Assembly (NCBI RefSeq): GCF_027563465.1
Contig: NZ_JAPFQA010000002.1
Coordinates: 310,001-374,000 of the forward strand
Length of the DNA: 64,000 bases
Source of the DNA: Mesorhizobium qingshengii
GTDB lineage: Bacteria > Pseudomonadota > Alphaproteobacteria > Rhizobiales > Rhizobiaceae
Direction of reading: 5' to 3'
The notes under the pieces were generated by a model. It was not told the DNA's origin. It made no database searches and saw nothing but the letters and a program-made list of their open reading frames with translations. A program made the position numbers and the translations under genes. Below are positions 1-9,570 of the stretch, in pieces; the stretch's first letter is position 1, and every line of letters begins with the position of its first letter.

Positions 1-516
1 GCCGTAGAGGCTGGAGCCGAGAATCCAGATCGGCACGTTCTGGCCCTCGCCCGGCACGGCGCGGATACGCTGGCCCTCTTCGGCCGGCTGGAAATAACCC
101 ATCAGTTCGACGACGTCCTGTGGGAAATTGTCGGCGCCGGCCTCGAGGTTGCGGCGCAAGGCGCGAGCCGTGCCCATGTCGGTGCCGGGCGCCCGGCCGA
201 GGCCGAGATCAATGCGGCCCGGATGCAAGGCGGCCAGCGTGCCGAACTGTTCGGCGATGACCAGCGGCGAATGGTTGGGCAGCATGATGCCGCCGGCGCC
301 GACGCGAATGGTCCTGGTGCCACCGGCGACATGGGCGATGACGACCGCGGTCGCCGCGCTGGCGATGCCCGGCATGTTGTGATGCTCGGCCAGCCAGTAG
401 CGCTTGTAGCCCAATCGCTCGGCATGGCGGGCAAGATCGAGCGAGTTGGCGAGCGACTGCGAGGCATCGCTGCCTTCGACGATCGGCGACAGGTCGAGGA
501 CGGAAAGGTCTGTCAT
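1..516 (-). CDS. LLM-class flavin-dependent oxidoreductase (C-terminus beyond window)
   Basis: This is the N-terminal 172 residues of a bacterial luciferase-like monooxygenase, an FMNH2-dependent TIM-barrel enzyme. Visible family landmarks are the LAEHHN segment near residue 43 and the following stretch containing [16 protein letters not shown], typical of the single-component MsnO8-like branch. The substrate cannot be told from sequence. The ATG at 514-516 overlaps the stop codon of the upstream arylamine N-acetyltransferase gene in an ATGA arrangement, so the two are probably translated from one mRNA. The gene runs off the left edge, so its length and C-terminus are unknown. Confidence 0.8.
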   Translation of the reverse strand, partial: MTDLSVLDLSPIVEGSDASQSLANSLDLARHAERLGYKRYWLAEHHNMPGIASAATAVVIAHVAGGTRTIRVGAGGIMLPNHSPLVIAEQFGTLAALHPGRIDLGLGRAPGTDMGTARALRRNLEAGADNFPQDVVELMGYFQPAEEGQRIRAVPGEGQNVPIWILGSSLYG

Positions 517-1346
517 GCGTTGGTCTCCACGATGTTCTTCTCGCGCAGCCTGGCTTCGAAGGCGGCGCGGTCGGGAATGACGATACCGAGTTGGCCTTGC
601 AGCGTGTCGGCGAGTTCGGCTTCCGTGGCTATTTCCTTCTGCTCGCTGCGGCCGCCAATGTGGTGGATCGACAGGCGATTGCCGCGCAGTGCGTACCGTT
701 TGTCCGGCAGGGCGCGCGCGGCGAGGATCGAAGACAGGAAATGCGATGTCGGGTGGGTCGACAGGAAGTAGTTGGTGACGGAATAGTCGATCTCATGTTG
801 CGGCTGCAGGTCGAAGCGGTAAAGCGAGCGCCAGTCGCCGCCTATGGCGGCCTGCAGCCGAAAATGATCGTCCGTCTCGACGATGCGGAAGCTCTCGTGC
901 GGGGTCGTTTGTTCGCGGCCAGGCTCGAGCAGCAGCGGCGCGGTCAAGGTCAGGCCGCCGAAACCGACATCGGCGATGACGGTGCGGCCGTCGAGTTCGA
1001 CGCGAAGCAGCATGTGGCCGCGCGCGGTGATGGCGTCTTCGCGCTGGCCCCAAAGCACCCGCGCGGCAAGCCCGCCAACCTGAAAACCGAGTGCCCTCAG
1101 CGCATGCATGAAAACGAGATTGTGCTCGAAACAATAGCCGCCGCGCCCGCCGGCGACGATCTTGTCCTGCAACGAGGCGAGGTCGAGCCGAACCGGCCTG
1201 CCGAGGAACGGATCGATGTTCTCGAAGGGGATGGCCCGCGGATGCATGAGATGCAGCGCCTTGAGCGTGTCCAGCGACGCGTCCCTCGAACCGGCATAGC
1301 CGATGCGCGTGAAATAGGCGTCGAGATCGAAGGAAGCATCGCTCAT
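513..1346 (-). CDS. nat: arylamine N-acetyltransferase
   Basis: This 277-residue protein transfers acetyl from acetyl-CoA to arylamines or hydrazines in the cytoplasm. The Cys-His-Asp triad of the NAT family is intact: Cys72 in RGGYCFEHN, His111 in ARGHMLL and Asp126 in IADVGFGG. The length matches bacterial NATs, about 275 residues. The ATG at 1346 was chosen because the family N-terminus ([11 protein letters not shown]) starts right after it; the open frame extends upstream but that part does not resemble NAT. The stop overlaps the start of the flavin monooxygenase gene by 4 bp, suggesting a joint role in processing an aromatic or amine compound (inference). Confidence 0.93.
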   Translation of the reverse strand: MSDASFDLDAYFTRIGYAGSRDASLDTLKALHLMHPRAIPFENIDPFLGRPVRLDLASLQDKIVAGGRGGYCFEHNLVFMHALRALGFQVGGLAARVLWGQREDAITARGHMLLRVELDGRTVIADVGFGGLTLTAPLLLEPGREQTTPHESFRIVETDDHFRLQAAIGGDWRSLYRFDLQPQHEIDYSVTNYFLSTHPTSHFLSSILAARALPDKRYALRGNRLSIHHIGGRSEQKEIATEAELADTLQGQLGIVIPDRAAFEARLREKNIVETNA

Positions 1347-1417
1347 GGGGACAGGCACCGGCATTGACTGGCCGGATATAGGCATTCGATCCGGGCGCCG
1401 CAAACACGGTTCGGCGA

Positions 1418-2590
1418 TTATGCGGGGGCCTTGCCGCCCTCCTCGGTCGGTTCCTCCACCACAACCACTGTCTGTTGCGCGGCGAGAAAATTGCCGACGT
1501 GGCTGAGTCCGTCGAAATGATCGCAGAACACCTTGACGACAACCAGCAGCGGCACCGCCATCAAGGCGCCGACGAAGCCCCAGAGCCATGACCAGAAGGC
1601 GATGGCAATGAAGATCGCCACGGCATTGATCTCGAGGCGCCGGCCGACCACCATGGGTGTGACGAACTGGCCTTCGACGATATCGCACAACAGCACGAAG
1701 GCCGGCGCCAGCAGCGCATAGGAGATGGTGTCGAAGCTGATCAGCGCCATAATCGCGACAAGCACGATGGTCATCAGTGCCCCGACATAGGGCAGGAAGT
1801 TGAGCAGCGCCGCGGCCACGCCCCAGACCAGCGGATTGGGCATGCCGAGCGCCCACAGGCCGAGACCTATGACGGTGCCGAGGCCGGCATTGATGATGGC
1901 GACGGTAAGCAGGTAATGCGAGATTTCGCGCTCGACGTCATAGACGACGCGCATTGCCCGCTTCTTTTCGCTGAGGCTGGCGAAGGACTGGATGATCTTC
2001 TCGTAGAACATCGTGCCGGAGGCGAGCAGGAACAGCGACAGCACGAAGATGATGGTGAGGCCTGTCCCCGCCGACAGGATGTTGCTGGCGGCCGCCGACA
2101 GGATGCCGGACTGCGCCACCGCCACTTTCTGGATACCCGGCTCCTGCGAGGTCTGGGTCATCTGTTCGACCTGATGCGAGATCTGCGTGATCCTCTCGAG
2201 CGGACGCCGCAACTGCGCCAGTCGCTCGGTGAGCTGTTGGCCGATCGACGAGGTGTTGTTGAGGAGGTCGATGACCGGGCCGCTGAGCAGGTAGCCGGCG
2301 CTGGCGAAAACGCAGATCGACAGCAGCACCAGAAGGGTCGCCGAAACCACTTCGGGAATGCCACGCTTGCGCAGCAGCCGGACGATCGGCGTCAGCGTCA
2401 AGGCCAGCAGGAAAGCCAGGATCACGGGCATGAAGAAGGCGCGGGCGAAGTAAAGCGCATAGACGGTCATGAACACAAAGATGCCGACGAGCAGCGAACG
2501 CATCAGATGTGTGTCCGCGCGTGCCTCGGCGCGCGGATCCGGCTCATCGGCAATGCCTGCGCCCGAAGCGGCGGGTTCGGCCTTCATCAT
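1418..2590 (-). CDS. AI-2E family transporter (PerM/TqsA-like permease)
   Basis: This is an integral membrane protein of about 390 residues with seven or eight hydrophobic segments. Two lie near the N-terminus (from the [19 protein letters not shown] stretch), a long soluble insert rich in Gln and Leu follows, and the C-terminal half carries the conserved [14 protein letters not shown] loop and several helices. Members are annotated as autoinducer-2 exporters, but most are of unknown substrate. Two adjacent ATGs (2590 and 2587) follow a GAGGG ribosome site; the longer frame to 2608 has no such site. The gene is separated by 71 bases from nat and by 103 from the upstream monooxygenase, so operon membership is uncertain. 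Confidence 0.85.
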   Translation of the reverse strand: MMKAEPAASGAGIADEPDPRAEARADTHLMRSLLVGIFVFMTVYALYFARAFFMPVILAFLLALTLTPIVRLLRKRGIPEVVSATLLVLLSICVFASAGYLLSGPVIDLLNNTSSIGQQLTERLAQLRRPLERITQISHQVEQMTQTSQEPGIQKVAVAQSGILSAAASNILSAGTGLTIIFVLSLFLLASGTMFYEKIIQSFASLSEKKRAMRVVYDVEREISHYLLTVAIINAGLGTVIGLGLWALGMPNPLVWGVAAALLNFLPYVGALMTIVLVAIMALISFDTISYALLAPAFVLLCDIVEGQFVTPMVVGRRLEINAVAIFIAIAFWSWLWGFVGALMAVPLLVVVKVFCDHFDGLSHVGNFLAAQQTVVVVEEPTEEGGKAPA

Positions 2591-2693
2591 GGACCCTCGA
2601 CGGCGCACCGCAATTGGTGCAGTCCGTCGACGGAAAACGCCGGCATGGCTTCAAGGTTCCGTGAGCCGGACGCGATGAGGGCCTGCCATTGGT

Positions 2694-3755
2694 CTATGCG
2701 GCAGGCACCGCCACTGCCGGCGCGGATTTCGCCGTTTCCTTGCGCACGATTGGCGCCACCCTGGTGCCGTAGAGTTCGATCGCCTTCATGATCTTGGCGT
2801 GCGGCATGACGCCGATCGCCATCTGCAGCAGGAAGCGGTCGTTGCCGAAAATCTTGTGCTGGGCGACGATCTTCTCGGCCACCTGCTCTGGATTGCCGAC
2901 GAACAGTGCGCCATTGGGGCCACGCGACTGGTCGAAATGCGCCCGCGATGTGGGGCCCCAGCCGCGCTCGCGGCCGATGCGGTTCATCACCTCCGCCTGC
3001 GGGCCGTAGAAATCATCGGCCGCCTGCTCGGTGGTTTCTGCGATGAAACCGTGCACGTTGATGCTGGTGGCAAGGCCCGCCGGATCACTGCCGGCGCGCT
3101 TGGCGGCCTCGCGGTAAAGGTCGAACAGCGGCGCGAAACGCGCCGGCTCGCCGCCAATGATGGCGAGCGCCAGCGGCAGCCCGAGCGCACCGGCGCGCGC
3201 CGCCGACTGCGGCGTACCGCCAATGGCGATCCAGACCGGCAGCCTGTCCTGGAACGGCCTGGGATAGACGCCGCGATCGTTGATCGGCGCACGCAGATTG
3301 CCGGACCAGGTGACCTTCACCTGATCGCGGATGGCAAGCAGCAGATCGAGCTTTTCGGCGAACAGCTCGTCATAATCCTCCAGATTGTAGCCGAACAGCG
3401 GGAAGGATTCGATGAACGAGCCGCGCCCGGCCATGATCTCGGCGCGGCCGCTCGACAGAAGATCGAGCGTGGCAAACTGCTGGAAGACACGAACCGGATC
3501 ATCGGAGGACAAGACGGTGACCGCGCTGGTCAGCTTGATGCGCTTCGAACGCTCGGCGGCCGCGGCCAGCGCCACCACCGGCGCCGAGGCGGCATAGTCG
3601 GGCCGGTGATGCTCGCCGAGACCGAAGACGTCGAGGCCGACCTGATCGGCCAGTTCGACCTCCTCGATCAGATTGCGCAGCCGCTCATGCGGGCCGATGG
3701 CGCCAGGCCCCGGCTGCGGGCTGACGTCGGCGAAGGTGTAGAGACCGAGTTCCAT
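2694..3755 (-). CDS. LLM-class flavin-dependent oxidoreductase
   Basis: A complete 353-residue luciferase-like monooxygenase. The N-terminus [11 protein letters not shown], the [15 protein letters not shown] segment near residue 46 and the [19 protein letters not shown] segment near 95 to 113 are typical of the family's FMN-binding TIM barrel. It belongs to a different branch from the partial monooxygenase at the left edge; the two are not recent duplicates. The substrate is unknown, with alkanal, alkanesulfonate or xenobiotic compounds all possible. A long upstream space of about 215 bases separates it from the divergent DUF6481 gene. Confidence 0.85.
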   Translation of the reverse strand: MELGLYTFADVSPQPGPGAIGPHERLRNLIEEVELADQVGLDVFGLGEHHRPDYAASAPVVALAAAAERSKRIKLTSAVTVLSSDDPVRVFQQFATLDLLSSGRAEIMAGRGSFIESFPLFGYNLEDYDELFAEKLDLLLAIRDQVKVTWSGNLRAPINDRGVYPRPFQDRLPVWIAIGGTPQSAARAGALGLPLALAIIGGEPARFAPLFDLYREAAKRAGSDPAGLATSINVHGFIAETTEQAADDFYGPQAEVMNRIGRERGWGPTSRAHFDQSRGPNGALFVGNPEQVAEKIVAQHKIFGNDRFLLQMAIGVMPHAKIMKAIELYGTRVAPIVRKETAKSAPAVAVPAA

Positions 3756-3917
3756 GTCATGTCATCCTGGTGTTGGGTTTTTCGCGTTAGAGGTAGCGAT
3801 CGGCCGGCTTCGTCGCCAGAGGGCGGACGGTGAACAGTGCATGTCCCGGTTCGGCCAAAAAGGCGTCTCCCGGCGGCAACAACCCAGAATTTCATGGCTG
3901 GCATACCGTTTTGGCGC

Positions 3918-3945
3918 TTGAACTCTTGGCATTCGCGCGTATGTA
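3918..3945 (+). promoter_or_regulatory. probable sigma-70 promoter of the DUF6481 gene
   Basis: TTGAAC at 3918-3923 and TATGTA at 3940-3945 are separated by 16 bases. They lie about 30 bases upstream of the translation start region of the DUF6481-like gene. No operator-like repeat was seen nearby. Confidence 0.45.
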
Positions 3946-3970
3946 AGCCTCGCGAATTGACTTCAGGGAA

Positions 3971-4405
3971 GTGGACTTGGCTATCTACAGGGAAAAAGAC
4001 ATTTTCGAGCGGCGCAATGCCGCGAACGAGGCAAAGAAGGCGCTTCTTGAGCGTTTCAAGTCGAAGCCGGCGGCAGATGATCCTGCGGTGCAGGCACGAC
4101 AGGCCGAACGCAAGGCAATCCTCGAGGCGCGCCAGATACGCGAGGCCGAGAAGGCAAGGCTGAAGCAGGAAAAGCTGGCACGCGAAGCGGTCGAGAAGGC
4201 CGAGCGCGAGGCAGCGGCCGAAGCGGAGCGCATTGCGGCCGAAGAGGCGGCACAGGCGGAAGCCAAGATTCGGGAAGCCGAGGAAAACGAGCGCATCGCC
4301 CGTTTGCTGGCCGACGAAGCCGAACGCAAGGCCAAGCGCGACGCGCGTTATGCGGCGCGCAAGCAGCGCACCGGCAGAACGCCTCCGGGCTTCTCCGCCC
4401 GCTAG
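3971..4405 (+). CDS. DUF6481-like coiled-coil protein
   Basis: A small, highly charged protein of about 142-144 residues. After a short N-terminus (IYREKDIFERRNAANEAKKALLERF) almost the whole chain is Ala/Glu/Lys/Arg in heptad-like order from about residue 45 to 125, so a long single coiled coil is expected. The pattern matches the DUF6481 family common in Rhizobiales, whose function is unknown. The start is uncertain: GTG at 3971 sits only one base after the AGGGA ribosome site, whereas TTG at 3977 has a normal spacing of 7, so translation probably begins at 3977. No signal peptide or membrane segment is visible. Confidence 0.75.
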   Translation: MDLAIYREKDIFERRNAANEAKKALLERFKSKPAADDPAVQARQAERKAILEARQIREAEKARLKQEKLAREAVEKAEREAAAEAERIAAEEAAQAEAKIREAEENERIARLLADEAERKAKRDARYAARKQRTGRTPPGFSAR

Positions 4406-4492
4406 CGCCTCCACGGCCAAGCGCCGAATTGATTCAGGATCAGGGTCGCCTTGCAGCGGCCCTGAACGCGTTTGTCTTGAAGGCTTCCAGTC

Positions 4493-4807
4493 TCAGGCCG
4501 CGAACTTCAACCCCATGATGCCGCAGACGATGAGCGCGATACAGGCCAGCCTGATCGCGGTGGCCGGCTCGCCGAGCAGCCAGATGCCGAGCAGTGCGGT
4601 ACCGACAGTGCCGATGCCGGTCCACACCGCGTAAGCGGTGCCGACGGGCAGCACCTTCAGCGCCAGGCCGAGCAGAGTGAGGCTGACGATCATCGAAGCC
4701 ACCGTCAGGACAGTCGGGACCAGCTTCGAGAAGCCATCGGTGTATTTGAGGCCGATTGCCCAGCCGATCTCGAACAGGCCGGCAAAGAACAGCAAGATCC
4801 ACGACAT
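4493..4807 (-). CDS. sugE: SMR-family guanidinium exporter (Gdx/SugE)
   Basis: A 104-residue small multidrug resistance protein with four transmembrane helices. It has the membrane-embedded Glu in the first helix ([16 protein letters not shown]) that marks the family and the [14 protein letters not shown] segment of helix 3. The SugE/Gdx branch exports guanidinium ion in exchange for protons rather than acting as a broad drug pump. The ATG at 4807 is preceded by a GGAG site. The identification is strengthened by a guanidine-II riboswitch in the leader (4856-4900): export should be turned on when free guanidine builds up. The longer open frame reaching 4903 reads through the riboswitch and is not coding. 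Confidence 0.93.
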   Translation of the reverse strand: MSWILLFFAGLFEIGWAIGLKYTDGFSKLVPTVLTVASMIVSLTLLGLALKVLPVGTAYAVWTGIGTVGTALLGIWLLGEPATAIRLACIALIVCGIMGLKFAA

Positions 4808-4855
4808 CGGGAACGCTCCATCCGAGCATCGGACCGATGCTCGATCAAGGAATGG

Positions 4856-4900
4856 CGGGTCGTCCCGGCCTGTTTTCGGGGAGCGCGAGGTCGTCCCCGC
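4856..4900 (-). promoter_or_regulatory. guanidine-II (mini-ykkC) riboswitch
   Basis: On the transcript strand two short hairpins, each closed by an ACGA tetraloop, lie 17 bases apart. The first is GCGGGG-ACGA-CCTCGC (4885-4900), six pairs with one G-U. The second is CGGG-ACGA-CCCG (4856-4867). Paired stem-loops with ACGR loops are the defining feature of mini-ykkC, in which guanidine joins the two loops and frees the ribosome site. The element ends about 48 bases before the sugE ATG. Between them is another perfect 8-bp hairpin (4823-4843) just upstream of the GGAG site, which may be part of the expression platform. Confidence 0.88.
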
Positions 4901-4996
4901 CACGCCAATATGGGAATCTCGCGCGCCCGATCAACAACGGCCGGCGACGTGACAATGTTGCCGGCCGTCATCCTGTCCAAAGCGGATTGGCCGGAC

Positions 4997-5122
4997 TTAC
5001 TTGTCCTTGAGCTTCATCGCCTTGACCGGCGGCGCCTTCAGGACCGGAGCCGCGGCGGGCTTCTTGGCGTCCTTCTTCGGCTTGCGGGCTTCCTTGCCTG
5101 CCTTCATCGCACCTTTAGCCAT
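4997..5122 (-). CDS. small Lys/Ala-rich basic protein
   Basis: A 41-residue protein starting MAKGAMKAGKEARKPKKD and made almost entirely of Lys, Ala and Pro, with a strong GGAGG ribosome site eight bases before the ATG at 5122. Small basic proteins of this type, beginning with MAKG, are found across Rhizobiales with no known function; nucleic-acid binding is a guess from the charge. The frame extends to 5179 but the ribosome site favours 5122. It lies upstream of sugE on the same strand, beyond the riboswitch, so it is probably a separate unit. Confidence 0.65.
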   Translation of the reverse strand: MAKGAMKAGKEARKPKKDAKKPAAAPVLKAPPVKAMKLKDK

Positions 5123-5331
5123 GATTCGTTCCTCCGATTGCGGGAAGCGAAGTGAAACAAGAGAATCGCCCGACTGCAAGGGGTTGCCGCCGCTCGTTTG
5201 CGCCGGCCCTCCGCTGTCAGCCGGTTTTCCCCTCGTAATGCGGTTCGGACCATGCCATGCTGTTTACCGCACTGCAGCATCAGCTTGGGTTTTCGCCGGG
5301 CGACAGACGGAGCAGGCTGGTCAGGACGACA

Positions 5332-6141
5332 ATGCGAATCCACATCGGCTGCGAGATGAGCTTCGACTTTCCGCAGGAAACGCCGCTCATCGCGATGCTG
5401 AACGTCCACTATTCCCGCGCTTCCGATCTCGAGCGGCCGGATTTTTTGACCTCCAACCCGCCAGTGCCGGTTCAAAGCTACCGCGACAGCTTCGGCAACT
5501 GGTGCAACCGGTTCGTCGCCCCGCCCGGACGCTTCACCTTTGGCACCGATGCGGTGATCCGCGACCCCGGCACCTTCGAGATGGGCGACCTGATGGCCTG
5601 GCAGCACGAGGTGCGCGACCTGCCGTCGGACACGCTGCTTTTCTTGCTGCCCAGCCGTTTTTGCGAGAGCGACCTGCTGGCGAGCGAGGCGTGGCGGTTG
5701 TTTGGCCACACACCGCTCGGCATCCCGCGCGTGCAGGCGGTCTGCGACTTCGTCCACAATCATATCGTTTTCAACTACGGCAATGCGCGGCCGACGCGCA
5801 CCGCGGCGGAAGCCTATCGCGAACAGAGCGGTGTGTGCCGCGACTTCGCCCATCTTGCCGTTACCTTCTGCCGGGCGCTCAACATACCGACGCGCTACTG
5901 CACCGGCTACATCAGTGACATCGGCATGCCAAAGCCCTGGTCGAGCATGGATTTCGCCGCCTGGATGGAGGTCTATCTCGGTGGCCGCTGGCATGTCTTC
6001 GACCCGCGCAACAATGCGCCGCGAATCGGCCGCATCCTGATCGCGTCCGGCCGTGACGCGGCGGACGTGCCGCTGACCCATATTTTCGGGCCTGGCACGC
6101 TCGCCGGCTTCAAGGTGTGGACCGACGAGATCGTCGAGTAG
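5332..6141 (+). CDS. transglutaminase-like domain protein
   Basis: A 269-residue protein with an N-terminal beta-rich region (residues 1-120) and a transglutaminase-like core after it. The core nucleophile Cys169 is present in QSGVCRDFAHL and the Asp224 in HVFDPRNN. The place where the catalytic His normally sits in an HAW motif reads AAW (209-211), as I recall also for relatives with SAW in this alphaproteobacterial group, so chemistry may differ from classical protease or transglutaminase activity. ATG at 5332 follows an AGGACG site; the in-frame extension to 5257 does not resemble the family. No signal peptide is seen. Role unknown. Confidence 0.8.
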   Translation: MRIHIGCEMSFDFPQETPLIAMLNVHYSRASDLERPDFLTSNPPVPVQSYRDSFGNWCNRFVAPPGRFTFGTDAVIRDPGTFEMGDLMAWQHEVRDLPSDTLLFLLPSRFCESDLLASEAWRLFGHTPLGIPRVQAVCDFVHNHIVFNYGNARPTRTAAEAYREQSGVCRDFAHLAVTFCRALNIPTRYCTGYISDIGMPKPWSSMDFAAWMEVYLGGRWHVFDPRNNAPRIGRILIASGRDAADVPLTHIFGPGTLAGFKVWTDEIVE

Positions 6142-6246
6142 TCGCCTACGCCGCGGCCTGAACGACTGTCCAGTTCGCGCGTTGTTGATGGCTGTGGAGC
6201 TTCGACAGGGGCTCCGCTAAGCTCGGAGCTCGAACAGGACAAGACA

Positions 6247-7221
6247 ATGGCCGGTCATGGCGGATCGAAAAGGGTCATCTACGCGGCGCTCGCCGGCAAT
6301 CTCGCCATCGCGCTGACCAAGTTCGCCGCCGCCTTCTTCACCGGCAGCTCGGCGATGCTGTCGGAAGGCGTGCATTCGCTGGTCGACACCGGCAATGGCG
6401 GTCTGCTGCTCTACGGCATGCACCGGGCCGCCCGCCCTGCCGACCGCGCGCATCCGCTCGGTCATGGCCGCGAGCTCTATTTCTGGAGTTTCATCGTCGC
6501 CCTTCTCGTCTTCGCGCTCGGCGCCGGCGTGTCCTTCTACGAAGGCGTCATCCATATCATGGCGCCCGAACCCGTCGCCAACGCCATGGTGAACTATATC
6601 GTTCTCGGCCTGTCCTTCCTGTTCGAAGGCAGCTCCTGGCTGGTGGCGCTGAAGGCGTTCCGCCAGCAGAAGGGCAAACAGGGCTGGCTGCGGGCCGTGC
6701 AAGCGAGCAAGGATCCGAGCGTCTACACGGTGCTGTTCGAGGACAGTGCCGCCCTGCTCGGCCTGATCGTCGCCTTTGCCGGCATCCTGGCGGCGGAGCT
6801 GTTCGAGATGCCGCGGCTCGATGGCGCCGCCTCGATCGGCATTGCACTGATCCTCGGCGCGACGGCGATCTTCCTGGCACGCGAAAGCAAGGGACTGCTG
6901 CTCGGCGAGCCGGCCTCGCCAGAGGTGCAGAGGAGGGTTTTGGCGATCGCCCAGCAGGATCCGGCGGTGCAGCGGGCGAACGGCATATTGAGCGTCCATA
7001 TCGGCCCGGAGGAAATCGTGGCGGGCTTGAGCATCGAATTCGAGGATCATCTGACGGCGCCGGAGATCGAAGCCTGTGTCGAGCGCCTCGAGAAACGGTT
7101 GAAGACAGAGATGCCGGAGATCATGCGGCTGTTCGTCAAACCGCAGACCACGGGCACCTGGGAGCAGCGGCGCAAGATGGTTGAAACCGCGTCGGGAGAA
7201 GAGCCGGAGCGAGCCGGCTGA
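6247..7221 (+). CDS. cation diffusion facilitator family transporter
   Basis: A 324-residue inner-membrane metal/proton antiporter of the CDF family. The metal-site pattern is visible: His43 and Asp47 in the second helix (SEGVHSLVD) and the conserved HPLGHGRE loop at 69-76. Five to six hydrophobic segments fill residues 9-210, followed by a cytoplasmic C-terminal domain of about 110 residues. The branch resembles SLC30A9-like carriers; the metal (Zn, Mn, Fe or Co) cannot be assigned from sequence. The GFA-family gene downstream starts 28 bases after its stop. Confidence 0.88.
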   Translation: MAGHGGSKRVIYAALAGNLAIALTKFAAAFFTGSSAMLSEGVHSLVDTGNGGLLLYGMHRAARPADRAHPLGHGRELYFWSFIVALLVFALGAGVSFYEGVIHIMAPEPVANAMVNYIVLGLSFLFEGSSWLVALKAFRQQKGKQGWLRAVQASKDPSVYTVLFEDSAALLGLIVAFAGILAAELFEMPRLDGAASIGIALILGATAIFLARESKGLLLGEPASPEVQRRVLAIAQQDPAVQRANGILSVHIGPEEIVAGLSIEFEDHLTAPEIEACVERLEKRLKTEMPEIMRLFVKPQTTGTWEQRRKMVETASGEEPERAG

Positions 7222-7249
7222 AATGCTCGCGAAGCCAGGAGGAACCAGG

Positions 7250-7654
7250 ATGAAAATCGACGGCAGCTGTCATTGCGGCGCTATTGCTTACGAGGCGGAG
7301 GTCGACCCGGAAAAAACCTCGATCTGCCACTGCACGGATTGCCAGCAGCTGACCGGCACGGCTTTTCGCGTGACGGTTCCGGCGCCCGAGGATCATTACC
7401 GGATCACGAAGGGTACGCCGAAAATCTACACCAAGACCGGGGCGAGCGGCGCCAAGCGCGCCCAGGCCTTTTGCGCCGACTGCGGTTCGCACCTTTACGC
7501 CACGTCGGTCGGAGATGGCCCAAAGGTCTATGGAATTCGAGCAGGGACCGCGCGGCAACGCGAGGATTTGATCCCTACACTGCAGAAATGGCACCGCTCG
7601 GCGCTGCATTGGCTGCCGGAATTTCAAGGCATGACCATCGTGGAGGAGCAGTAG
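7250..7654 (+). CDS. GFA/CENP-V family zinc-binding protein
   Basis: A 134-residue protein of the glutathione-dependent formaldehyde-activating (GFA) fold. Zinc-binding cysteines appear in the expected order: GSCHCG near residue 6, ICHCTDCQ near 31 and FCADCGSHLY near 82. Although named after the GFA enzyme, most members have unknown activity. ATG 7250 was chosen because an AGGAGG site lies seven bases upstream; an earlier in-frame ATG at 7223 lacks one. It probably shares a transcript with the cation carrier before it. Confidence 0.85.
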   Translation: MKIDGSCHCGAIAYEAEVDPEKTSICHCTDCQQLTGTAFRVTVPAPEDHYRITKGTPKIYTKTGASGAKRAQAFCADCGSHLYATSVGDGPKVYGIRAGTARQREDLIPTLQKWHRSALHWLPEFQGMTIVEEQ

Positions 7655-7660
7655 CGCGGC

Positions 7661-8932
7661 TCAGTCGTCGCCTTCGACAACCCTCAGCCTAAGCTGCCCG
7701 GTCTTCGAATCGGCGACGCGCGCGCCTGCGTCGACCTTCGCCGCGGGAGCCCGCGATGCCGTTTCCGGGCCAGCATCGCCGTCCGGCTGCGCGCCGAACT
7801 CCAGCGCCTCGATCTTCTGGCCGCGCTTGGTCACCTTCGACGTCGAGACGAGGATGTCGTCGATGTCCTTGGCCGACTGGCCGAAATGGACCTGCAATTT
7901 GCGCACCCGCTCGTCGACACGCGCGACATCCTCCATCAGCCGGATGACTTCGCCCTGGATCAGGTGCGCCTGTTCGCGCATGCGGGCGTCCTTGAGGATC
8001 GCCTGGATGACCTGGATCGACAGCATCAGCAATGACGGCGAGACGATGACGATGCGGGCGCGGTGCGCCTTGTGGACGATCGCCTCGAAATTCTCGTGGA
8101 TCTCGGCAAACACCGATTCCGACGGCACGAACATGAAGGCGGTGTCCTGCGTCTCGCCCTGGATCAGGTATTTTTCCGATATATCGCGGACATGGATCTC
8201 GATGTCGCGGCGGAACGCCTGCGAGGCGGCCTTCTGCAGTTCGGCGCCATCGGCGGCGCGGATGGCATTCCAGGCCTCCAGCGGGAATTTGGCATCGATG
8301 GCAAGCGACGGCGCGCCGTTCGGCATCTTCACCAGGCAATCGGGCCGGCTGCCATTCGACAGGGTTGCCTGGAATTCGTAGGCGCCGTGCGGCAGGCCAT
8401 CGGCGACGATCGCCTCCATGCGCGACTGGCCGAAGGCGCCGCGCGTCTGCTTATTGGAAAGGATCGCCTGCAGCTGCACGACCTGGCCGGCGAGCGACTG
8501 GATGTTGCCCTGCGCGACGTCGATGATCGCCAGCCGCTCCTGCAATTTGGCCAGGCTCTCATGCGTGGATTTGGTCTGCTCGGTCATGGTCTGGCCGAGG
8601 CGGCCGGTCATGGCGTCGAGGCGCTGGCCGATCGACTGCGTCAGTTCCGCCTGCCGTGCCCCGAACACCTCGGCGATGGCGCCCATGCGGCCCTGCATCT
8701 CGGCCTGGCTCTGCAATATGCCGCCCATCCGCGCCTCGGCGTCGCGGGCATGGTCGGCGGCTTCCGCGGCTGCCACGGCGCGCGCCTTGGCCGACCGCCA
8801 CAGCGCGATGACGAGCGCCACGAACAGGCCAAGAAACAGCAATATGGCGAAAGCCAGCGCATGGCCGAGCGTGATCGTGGAGGCGCCAAGCCGGGCGACG
8901 GGCTCCGAAAGGATGGATGTCAGGTCATTCAT
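7661..8932 (-). CDS. rmuC: DNA recombination protein RmuC
   Basis: A 423-residue RmuC homologue. One N-terminal membrane segment (about residues 22-45) anchors a long coiled coil to about residue 155, followed by the nuclease-like RmuC domain. The segments GAFGQSRMEAIVADGLP, SLAIDAKFPLEAW and DTAFMFVPSESVFAEI are diagnostic, the middle one carrying the D..K motif of the PD-(D/E)XK fold. RmuC limits inversions at short inverted repeats in E. coli. ATG 8932 is favoured over an 11-codon extension. It is divergent from def; the two starts are about 100 bases apart. Confidence 0.9.
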   Translation of the reverse strand: MNDLTSILSEPVARLGASTITLGHALAFAILLFLGLFVALVIALWRSAKARAVAAAEAADHARDAEARMGGILQSQAEMQGRMGAIAEVFGARQAELTQSIGQRLDAMTGRLGQTMTEQTKSTHESLAKLQERLAIIDVAQGNIQSLAGQVVQLQAILSNKQTRGAFGQSRMEAIVADGLPHGAYEFQATLSNGSRPDCLVKMPNGAPSLAIDAKFPLEAWNAIRAADGAELQKAASQAFRRDIEIHVRDISEKYLIQGETQDTAFMFVPSESVFAEIHENFEAIVHKAHRARIVIVSPSLLMLSIQVIQAILKDARMREQAHLIQGEVIRLMEDVARVDERVRKLQVHFGQSAKDIDDILVSTSKVTKRGQKIEALEFGAQPDGDAGPETASRAPAAKVDAGARVADSKTGQLRLRVVEGDD

Positions 8933-9035
8933 GTGGACAGCATAGATGATTCGGCATGCCGGCACAGATCAAAACGTGAACGCCAACCAAGCGCCCCGGT
9001 TGACGCTTTTCGCTGGAGGTCTTACGTGGAACGCC

Positions 9036-9566
9036 ATGCCGATCAAGCCGCTCATCATCCTTCCCGATCCCATCCTGCGTCAGGTTTCCAAGCCGGTGGA
9101 GCGCGTTGACGCGCCCTTGCGCAAATTAGCCGACGACATGCTGGAGACCATGTATGACGCACCCGGCATCGGGCTGGCGGCGATCCAGATCGGCGAACCG
9201 CTGCGCATGCTGGTGATCGATCTCGCCAAGGAAGACGAAACACCGGCGCCGCACGTCGTCATCAACCCGGAAATCCTGGAGAGCGCAGACGCGCGCTCCG
9301 TCTACGAGGAAGGCTGCCTGTCGATCCCGGACTACTACGCCGAGGTCGAACGCCCGGCCGCTGTGCGGGTCAAATATCTCGACCGCGACGGCAAGTTGCA
9401 GGAGATGGAGGCCGAAGGTTTGATGGCGACCTGCCTGCAGCATGAGATCGACCACCTCAACGGCGTGCTGTTCATCGACCACATCTCGAAGCTGAAGCGC
9501 GACATGGTGGTGAAGAAATTCAAGAAGCTCGCCAGGGACAAGGCGCCGGGCAAGCTGGTGGGATAG
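9036..9566 (+). CDS. def: peptide deformylase
   Basis: A 176-residue metallo-enzyme that removes the formyl group from the N-terminal methionine of new proteins. All three motifs are present: [10 protein letters not shown] (44-53), EEGCLSIP with metal ligand Cys94, and QHEIDH with His136, Glu137 and His140. The first motif has Ile where many bacteria have Pro (GLAAPQ). It is the first gene of def-fmt-GNAT-truA, with fmt starting five bases after its stop, pairing removal and addition of formyl groups. Confidence 0.96.
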   Translation: MPIKPLIILPDPILRQVSKPVERVDAPLRKLADDMLETMYDAPGIGLAAIQIGEPLRMLVIDLAKEDETPAPHVVINPEILESADARSVYEEGCLSIPDYYAEVERPAAVRVKYLDRDGKLQEMEAEGLMATCLQHEIDHLNGVLFIDHISKLKRDMVVKKFKKLARDKAPGKLVG

Positions 9567-9570
9567 GGGA

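Noticed and set aside
4493..4903. Extended 136-residue version of SugE
   Set aside because: The extra 32 codons read through the riboswitch; SMR proteins are about 105 residues and the GGAG site supports 4807.
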